From NCBI RefSeq assembly GCF_000276665.1, contig NW_004955417.1, positions 24,566,872 through 24,630,871 of the forward strand: DNA of 64,000 nucleotides. The letters run 5' to 3'. The position numbers and the translations under genes are program-made. Of the stretch, positions 57,664-64,000 are shown in pieces. Under the pieces are notes generated by a model, which ran no database searches, had not been told where the DNA came from, and worked only from the letters and a program-made list of their open reading frames with translations. The first letter of the stretch is position 1. Each line of letters opens with the position of its first letter. The DNA is from Chinchilla lanigera. Lineage: Eukaryota; Chordata; Mammalia; Rodentia; Chinchillidae.

Positions 57664-58346
57664 ATAACCTTTCTTAAAGTTCTTTAGCATACATTCTAAT
57701 GAGGTAGGATTGCATACCTCTTTTCCTATTATCACCTATGCATAATCCAATTTACTCCTACAATTAATATAAACCTCTTACAACAAACTTCGCTGCAGCT
57801 GCTTGAATTTTAAAATGTCCCCCCAACCCGTTTTTTTTTTCTGAGATTGTTACCTTGTGAATTTTACTAACGTGGAATCCAGTGTTCTTATCTTAAACCA
57901 ACAGAGAGCAGAGAAAACAGCAAATTAACTCTGTAATTGCAATTCAAGAATTTGCAGCACACAGGAAATGCTTTAAAACACTCCAGTTAATCAGTTCAAG
58001 TTGAAAAACAAAAGCATATTTACCAATTAGTTAATACTTGCAATTTGATTTTCCTTGTAGAACCTCTATGGTCTCCAGGTATTTTGGCTGTTCAGACCCA
58101 GGCTGGAGCTGTCCTTTGTCTTGTCTTGTTTTGTGCTTGCTTTAAAATGAAAAGATGCTGCATTCCTCCAATCTTGCAGGCAGAGCTTGGCCTAAGTCTC
58201 TGAGCCTTGTGCTTAAGTTCCAGCTCAGCAGCTGGACCAGTCAGCTGCTAGGTGTCTTTAAGTCTCAGTCCCTTAGCTGAACTCAGTTGACCTCAGACTC
58301 ACACAATTCACTTTGCTCACTCACATAATCATACACTTTATTCCAG

Positions 58347-58372
58347 ACACACACACACACACACACACACAC
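58347..58372 (+). repeat. (AC)13 microsatellite
   Basis: Uninterrupted dinucleotide run. Confidence 0.95.
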
Positions 58373-58989
58373 CCCTCCTCTTTCCCAGTTGTTTTCATTC
58401 AGGTGCCAGATTCCTAAGCTTTTCCCAGCATGGGCCACTTCTGCAATTCCAATGCTTTCTGCTAGCTGCAGCTGCTCCCACCTTGATAGTCTTCCTCCTC
58501 ACTGTCCGCCTAGCCACTCTCATGTTTCCTACTTGGGATGTAGGCTTTTCTAGACTTGTACCAAGTCTGACTACTCAGTACACCTCTTTGCAAGCTTTCC
58601 TTACGTTCCTGTCCTGTGAGTTGTTAGAGAGCTGCTCACCATGGGCCACTCCCACATTCTACTTAAGGTTGTTGGTTTCATCTGACTTAGACTGGATAAA
58701 ACTGACTGACCGTGAACCTCTCTCAAGGCATTCCACTCCCACTTCCCCAGCACTCCTACAAGTCAATTTTTGTTGCAGCTCACTCCTGCTTGAGAATGCT
58801 GGTGCAGTGTGATTCCAGTGTGGGTCAGATTACAAGGTACTCCCTGAGAGCTGATAAAGCTCTTCTTCAGTCTAACAGGATAATTTTTTCCCCTTTGGGC
58901 TCCTTTACCTTACCAGCGTTCTGCAGTGCACTGTTCCTGAGTCATACTGTCCCTCTTCAGGTTCTCTTTGTGCTGGCAGGGAGGAGAAG

Positions 58990-59680
58990 CTCCTAGGCTG
59001 TGAGAGAGCTGGTTCTTTCTCCAAGGTAAGCTTTACTCAGTGGCACACTGGAGGCAGGTCTTCTCCAGCTTGTGAGTCTGAGCCCTGCAGGAAAAAGGAG
59101 ACAGCAAGCCTGTGGTCTCCAGTCCTTTTGTGCTCACCAGAAAATATTTGGGGATTTCCATAAAACTGCAGAGGTCAGGGATTATGGAACTTTATCAGTG
59201 CATGATACAGCCACTAGAAATGCTCAAAACCAAGCTAGGTCCAGAACAAAGGAGGGGTCCCTTTTATACAATTTGTGCAAATGAGCAAGTAGAAATACAG
59301 AAATGAAACAAAGGCAGTCAGTCGTCCTAGCAGCTAACTCTATCTTAGCCTTGGGAGAAAACAAATTCTGTGCATCTCAGGATGTTATCATGCTGGGAAA
59401 CTAGTTTATAACCCCATTTGTTAGTTTTGTCAGTGACGATACCCAGTATTGCCCTTCTAAGAGAGGAGATGCCCATGAGAGAACTACTTGATGTGTCTGC
59501 CTCACCGGTGAGAAAAGTACAGGACTGTGATGAGAAAGTGCAAGTCCTCATTCCCTAAGAGGGAATAGCTGCCTGAGGAGTTGCTTGCTTGGGGCTGGGA
59601 AGATTTTGCAGAGGGAGAGAGAAGATAGGTTTCTCTCTGAGGTCTGCTTAATTGGGCTCAAATTTGTGTCCTAGCGCCAC
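58990..59680 (-). mobile_element. 5' LTR remnant of the ERV
   Basis: On the minus strand a TATA box (TATAAAAGG, 59260-59268) is followed by the R segment shared with the 3' remnant (59160-59240) and then U5-like text. U3 extends to about 59680, where TGTGGCGC on the minus strand is a possible LTR start. Boundaries are approximate. Confidence 0.6.
59260..59268 (-). promoter_or_regulatory. TATA box of the ERV 5' LTR
   Basis: TATAAAAGG on the minus strand sits at the U3/R junction inferred from the homology limit with the 3' LTR remnant. Whether it is used is unknown. Confidence 0.5.
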
Positions 59681-59684
59681 AGTC

Positions 59685-60363
59685 TCTCTGAGAGCTGAAA
59701 TTGCAGAAATGTAATATCAGGCTAAAACTGTACTTTTGTATACATTTATTTGGTACTAATTTTAGTTTTGTGAATAATAAATAAGAATTACTTTTAATTG
59801 ATTGAATCACCCTTCTGAAGTTATTAGAGACTAAGAATTTTTTTCTAAGTTATTAGAAAAAATACTTACTCTTCAACATTCACAAATGTAAGTAATTTGC
59901 AAAAGAACTTACACCTCTCCATCTGACTTAAGGCAAACATATTCTGAGATAAGTGGATCATGGACACATGTAACTCAGAGTAGGAATGTCTGGGTGGAAG
60001 CAAAACTTCCAGGAAGTATGTCAGACTTCCCAGACAGAGGAATTGGTGGGGCCTGTCACTGGTTTCAAGGATAAAGGGGGCACAGGTAAAACCTGAGTAT
60101 CATAGAGACTAAAGAGAACAGTTCCCTGGGGATGAACACATGTTATGAAAAAGACTGGAGCTGGGAAATGGAACAGAGGAGTTAGAAAAGGGGTCTGCTG
60201 TGCTGGTGGGTGAGGGAGGGACAGTGAGCATGCTCTCACAGGTGTCCCATCCCCACCCTCAGGGCTTCTGTGACTCTCACGTTCTATGATGCAGGCAGAG
60301 CTACATCCTACAGCTCCTGAAACTCAGAGCTCAGTTGCCTCAGACAACCTTGCTGTAAGCTTC
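59685..60363. other. sequence between the ERV and the SPATA31-like locus
   Basis: No repeat recognised. It should contain the 5' UTR and promoter of the SPATA31-like locus. There is no clear TATA box and no CpG island. Confidence 0.4.
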
Positions 60364-61702
60364 ATGGAGAATGTTCTCCCTTTCCTGAGAAGTCATACTA
60401 AGTCATGGCTGAGCTCTGGCTCCACATTCTTGGATATAGATTCCAAATGCACCTTCCTGAGTGCGGTGGGATTGCTCCTTCTTTTATTTTGTTTTCTGTT
60501 GCTGAAATCATTTTTATCAGCCCTCTGGAGAAATAGAGAACTCTCAAAGGTATGGAAATGTGGGTGAATCCCCAAGAGGAATTCTTTGTTATTGTTTCCC
60601 ATTTCAGTGACTCCTGCAATGAGAAGTTTGAGGAGAAGGCAAATCATCCTTCTTTAGGGGAAGAGGCCAGGCAGGAGGAGGGGATCAAGAGGACTGATGC
60701 TTCCATCTGAAGTTCCAACTCTACTTTTCTGTGTGACAGAGGGCTCCAGGGTTAGATCCCAAAAGAGATCCTGGCCCTGATCTGCTCAATTACAAGTTGT
60801 GTGTTCTCTCAGAATGGCTCTACTGACACTTGGACTTGACTCTTGTTCATACTACAGGATTCCTTCTCTAAGCCTTCTCCCTGCTGGGCTGACTGGGACA
60901 GCCTTGAGCGGGGCTTGCAGTCCATGTGCTGTCCCCAGGATTCAGGTTGTGTGAGACAGCACATGTGTGACTGTCGGTCTCAGATTCTGTGCACACCCTG
61001 AGCACAGGAATTTTGAGTATGAAAAGTCAGTGTGAATCTCACACACAAAATTTTCCTTTGAGATTTTCAAAGGTGGGGGAATTGAAGCTACATGGTCATC
61101 TTTCAAAATTGGTGAAAGGAACAATTTCTATTAATTAATTAAAAGGAGGATCATATAATTCTTAGATAATTAATGTCTGAAATTGTGAGAAAGGAAAATG
61201 ACTCCCAGGCTTTCCATGTGTTCTTGTTGTTCTCAGAATCGTAATGGGAACAAGCAGACGAGGAGAGATGGAAGAGAAAAAGGTACATTTACTTCCACTG
61301 GACCTCAGCTCTCTAAAGGCAATCCCTCTTGTCCCTTTCATGAGGTGCTAGGTCCATGAACTCTGAGCATGCTAGGTGTTAGACACAGTCTCTCAGAAGG
61401 GGGTTCACAAGAAGGCAGTCAGACCTGAGATTTCCTTCAGAGCTGCTGCTCTTCCCATGGTGGTCATGAAATAGTGATTGAGTTGAGGGGTAGGCAGTGC
61501 CCAAAGTGGGGCCATGTGAAATGTCCAGAGAGGAGTCTTGGTTGCTTTGAAGTCAGATCTTTTATCTCCCCAACTTTGTGAAAAATACTTTCTAGATGGG
61601 TGCTCAACTTTATCAGCCAGGTAACCTCTGACTTCTGGGCTAAAACTGTGGCTTTTAACATTAGATATGACGATGTATGTGAAGGTAATTTGTAAATGAA
61701 GT

Positions 61703-61743
<41 letters not shown>

Positions 61744-62903
61744 ATGGGAATGTTCTTATAACATCTGTCCTCACTTTATCTTGCCTGCTGATTCTTAGGA
61801 TTTTGAAATTTGAATATCCTAAGTGTTTCCACAAAGGGACTCCTCATATGACCACTGTATTTCTACTTCCATGACATTTCACTCACTGTCCTGATTTCCC
61901 AGGTTGGAGGACGAGCCAACAAGAAGCAGAGAGGAAGAAATTGTTTTCGACTCTGAAAAGGTGATTAGTCACTTTCCTTCTTCCCTGGTCTCTTTTCCTG
62001 AATGTTGTACGCACCCCAGCAATCCGGTGCAGCCTGCATGTGTAAAAGCTAGGGGTAGCCGTAGCAACAGGCATGTCAATGGGGACCTCGGTGAGCAACA
62101 AAGTGTTTTGTGAAGTCACAGCTGTGAGGCAGTGTGAAGGGCATAGGAAGCATGAGGCAGCCCAGCCCCACCTAGGACAGTGTGTCCTCCTTTTCTGGTA
62201 TATGTCCTGGCTACAACTTTGTATTTTCTGTGTCCTTCAGCCACCGTGACACCACACGCTGTGGACAACTGCTGTATCCAGACTCACTCTGTGAGGTGTG
62301 TCACACCACAGCTTCTGAGGCCAGTCATCTGTTCTCTCAGGTACTCCTCAGAGATGCCACTCCAAGTCTCCTTTGTCATCTATCCATGCTGTGACAGTGT
62401 CACCATTCACTCAGATCTCTGTCACCTCAGCAGTGCCTCCATGACCCGCGATTCCAGCCTCTTGGACTGATTCTTCTCTACCTTTGTCCTCTATTCTCCC
62501 CTCTAACCAGGTCACCTCTCTAGCAGACTCCCTGTCACCCTCAGCGCTGGCCGGACCTGTGCCAAGGGAGCCTAGTCCTCCCTCAGAGCCCAAATTTCCA
62601 ACGGACTGCTGCCCACTGGAACCGATTCTCTCTCCCCTTCTGCCAGCACATCACACGCAGGAAGCAGAACTTGTTCTCCAGCCAGAAGCTGCTCAGTCTC
62701 TTTTTGATAGCCTTGGTGACTTTTTCACTCATGACCTAAATTCTGCTGAAGCCTCCTTTGGGGAACCCCACCATAGAAAACCTAGAAACCTTAGGTTTCT
62801 CAGCCCTGACACTCAGGCCCTCCTGAAGAGAGAACAGAAAAAGACAAATGACTTGATGGCTTTCCTAACAAGAAAGCTTTTGTCTTCCCAGACTAGAGTT
62901 TAA
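60364..62903 (+). pseudogene. SPATA31-family gene, disrupted in exon 4
   Basis: Four exons can be traced. Exon 1 (60364-60549) starts with the family's MEN.L motif, then SWLS..STFLDID and one membrane segment at residues ~31-50, and ends LSK|gtatgg. Exon 2 (61237-61282) and exon 3 (61903-61960; QQEAERKKLFSTLK) have ag/gt sites and compatible phases (0, 1, 2). Exon 4 opens at 62241 with HRDTTRCGQLLYPDSLCEVC, as in SPATA31 proteins. It then breaks: this frame hits TGA at 62392, while family-like coding continues one frame over, itself stopped by TGA at 62442-62444. The later part (62484-62903) has LADSLSPSAL and HHTQEAELVLQPEA and ends at TAA after a short LLKREQKK..LMAFLTRKL tail, far shorter than the usual >1,000-residue family exon. 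An in-frame ATG at 60286 lies upstream, but family homology begins at 60364. SPATA31 proteins are testis-expressed and needed for spermatogenesis in mouse. I favour a pseudogene; sequencing error at the two breaks is the alternative. Confidence 0.8.
61705..61738 (+). repeat. (CA)17 microsatellite in intron 2
   Basis: Uninterrupted CA run within the second intron of the SPATA31-like locus. Confidence 0.95.
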
Positions 62904-63261
62904 TCGCAAACCAGACCCAATAAGCTGCACACACCCGCACACGGACACATGTATTTCTTACGAGGATTGGGGTGCATGCAATGAGTAAGAAGTTTTGGGA
63001 GGGCTGTTGTCTTTACACTTTTTCCTGGAGTTTGAAGTTCACAGGATATATATCTGTCAAGGGAAGACATATATAAAATTGAAGAGAGAATTTCAAGCTG
63101 TAACCCACAAGCATGAGCAGGAGCTCAGGAGAGTAACTGAAACCAGTGTCATCTCTTACGGGCGCTGACCTTGGTGCTGAGAGCACTCTGAAGATCTCAA
63201 AACCCGAGACCCTTTCTTCCGGGGTTACACACACATCTGGAGCAAAAGTTGTGGAGCTTGA

Positions 63262-63267
63262 AATAAA
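63262..63267 (+). terminator. polyadenylation signal of the SPATA31-like locus
   Basis: AATAAA lies 359 bp after the final TAA. A GT-rich stretch (ttgttgctgttgtttgttg) follows 10-35 bp downstream, the usual arrangement for a mammalian cleavage site. Confidence 0.55.
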
Positions 63268-63375
63268 GAGATGGATATTGTTGCTGTTGTTTGTTGAATT
63301 CATTCAAGTCTTGTGACTGCTTCTTTCCCTTCTGCCCCTCACCCGAGCGGGCTGATGGGAAAGCTTGGAAGCTGA

Positions 63376-63900
63376 GCATGGTGGCTCACACTGGGAAGCT
63401 GAGGCAGGAGCATCTCAATTTCATACCCAGTCTGGGTGTCAGTCACCTTCCTCATTGCTGGGATGAAATATTGGTTACCTGAAGAAGGAGGAGTGGTTCA
63501 TTTTGGTTCATGTTTCAGTCCATGGTCAGCTGGCTCCAGGGCAGAACAACATGTTAGAGGGGCATGGTGGAGGAAAGTGCTGACCTCATTGCACTTGGGG
63601 AGCAGAGAAGGGAGGAGCAAGGGAGGGAGATATGTCCCCAGTACCCAGCCTCCTCACTGTACATTCAGCTCTCAACTCACCAGTGGACTAAGCCCTGGGT
63701 AAGTACAGCTCCCTAGGGTTCAATCATCTTCTAAAAGCCCTGCCTATGATTGTGCAAGGCTTTGGGAAACATCTAGATGAGAACCATCACACCAGGCAAG
63801 TCAGCAATTTAGTGAGACTGTGTTTCAAATAAAAAATATAAAGGGGCTGGAAATGTAGCTCAGTGCAAAGGTCTGGGTTTTGATATCCAGTAGAAGAGAA
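63376..63900 (+). mobile_element. B1/ID composite SINE split by an LTR
   Basis: The B1 start (63376-63436, 'gagcatggtggctcacac', 'agctgaggcaggagcatc') and its end (63797-63840, 'agtgagactgtgtttcaaat') flank the LTR at 63437-63791. An ID-like part follows at about 63844-63900 ('ggggctggaaatgtagctca'). The order B1 then ID fits a B1-dID dimer. Confidence 0.65.
63437..63791 (-). mobile_element. solo LTR inside a B1
   Basis: Starts TGTCAGTCACC and ends CATCACA. Shares 'cctcattgctgggat', 'gtttcagtccat' and 'cagctggctcca' with the LTRs at 457, 34213 and 57286. The flanks ctggg and ccagg are only a 3/5 match. Confidence 0.6.
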
Positions 63901-63924
63901 CAAAACAAAACAAAAAGAGAAAAA

Positions 63925-63944
63925 GAAGCAAGCAAGCAAGCAAG
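63925..63944 (+). repeat. (AAGC)n short tandem repeat
   Basis: About four to five units of aagc follow an A-rich tail of the ID-like element. Confidence 0.8.
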
Positions 63945-64000
63945 TCTGGATGCTCCCTCCTCTGATTCTAGAAGAAATTAAGAATAATGGAACCCTCAGC

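Larger units (their letters stand above)
57111..58985 (-). mobile_element. ERV leader region
   Basis: Lies between the gag start and the 5' LTR on the minus strand. Apart from the inserted LTR it has no gene I recognise. It contains a (CA)13 run at 58347-58372. I could not identify a primer-binding site with confidence. Confidence 0.4.
53146..59680 (-). mobile_element. class I (gammaretrovirus-like) endogenous retrovirus, defective
   Basis: Minus-strand order from high to low coordinates: 5' LTR remnant, leader, gag, protease region, reverse transcriptase, RNase H, then a 3' LTR remnant. Integrase and env are absent. Family assignment rests on the gammaretrovirus-like order and the capsid, RT and RNase H motifs. 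All frames carry stops and shifts; the longest surviving piece is a 153-codon capsid segment. It cannot make virus. A solo LTR (57286-57663) interrupts the leader. The 21-bp words at 53146-53166 and 59654-59674 match at 19 positions and sit at the outer edges. Confidence 0.8.

Noticed and set aside
61405..61743. 112-codon antisense frame beginning with alternating Val-Cys
   Set aside because: It starts in the (CA)17 microsatellite in the SPATA31-like intron and is an artefact.
62341..62397. Possible 57-bp intron (gtactc...acag) to explain the frame change in SPATA31 exon 4
   Set aside because: It is too short for a mammalian intron, and splicing there would not move translation into the frame that carries the later family motifs.

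Overview
This is mammalian genomic DNA from a rodent. The repeats show it: short tRNA-derived ID SINEs and 7SL-derived B1 elements with the internal duplication that marks rodent B1 occur throughout. The ID consensus here (body ending GGTACCGGAG, then a tail mixing A-runs with C) differs from the mouse/rat form I know, so I favour a non-murine rodent. The species cannot be fixed from sequence alone. There is no prokaryotic or plasmid signal and no CRISPR array. One assembly gap of 280 N lies at 21087-21366.

Layout. 1-4,600: densely nested old repeats (a MaLR LTR split by a second LTR and an ID; L1M, L2, MER5-like, and an MLT1 inside an L1). 4,600-16,000: mostly unique DNA with ID, MIR and L2 remnants, a 905-bp LTR with target-site duplication (8488-9392) and an MLT1 LTR inside a MIR. 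16,000-25,500: SINEs, several MIR and L2 copies, and the gap. 25,500-31,800: AT-rich and repeat-poor, the best place to look for conserved non-coding elements. 31,800-37,400: SINEs, MER20, and two LTRs. 37,400-48,650: L1 territory, including an antisense L1 (41400-44680) that keeps a tandem-repeat 5' region, ORF1 and the end of ORF2 but has lost its reverse transcriptase, plus a second copy of the 905-bp LTR. 48,650-53,100: largely unique. 53,146-59,680: an antisense, broken class I (gammaretrovirus-like) endogenous retrovirus with gag and pol remnants, no integrase or env, and a solo LTR inserted in its leader. 60,364-63,267: a SPATA31-family gene on the plus strand, the only protein-coding-type host locus I can recognise. 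Its first three exons and their splice sites look intact, but exon 4 carries a frameshift and an in-frame stop. The window ends in a B1/ID composite split by another LTR.

The loci do not form a pathway. The one functional question is whether the SPATA31-like locus is transcribed and whether the antisense retroviral LTR just upstream affects it. I did not find a new biological system. The most unusual items are the RT-less L1 with ~69-bp tandem units, the pair of internally duplicated 905-bp LTRs, the SPATA31 relic, and several long perfect hairpins.
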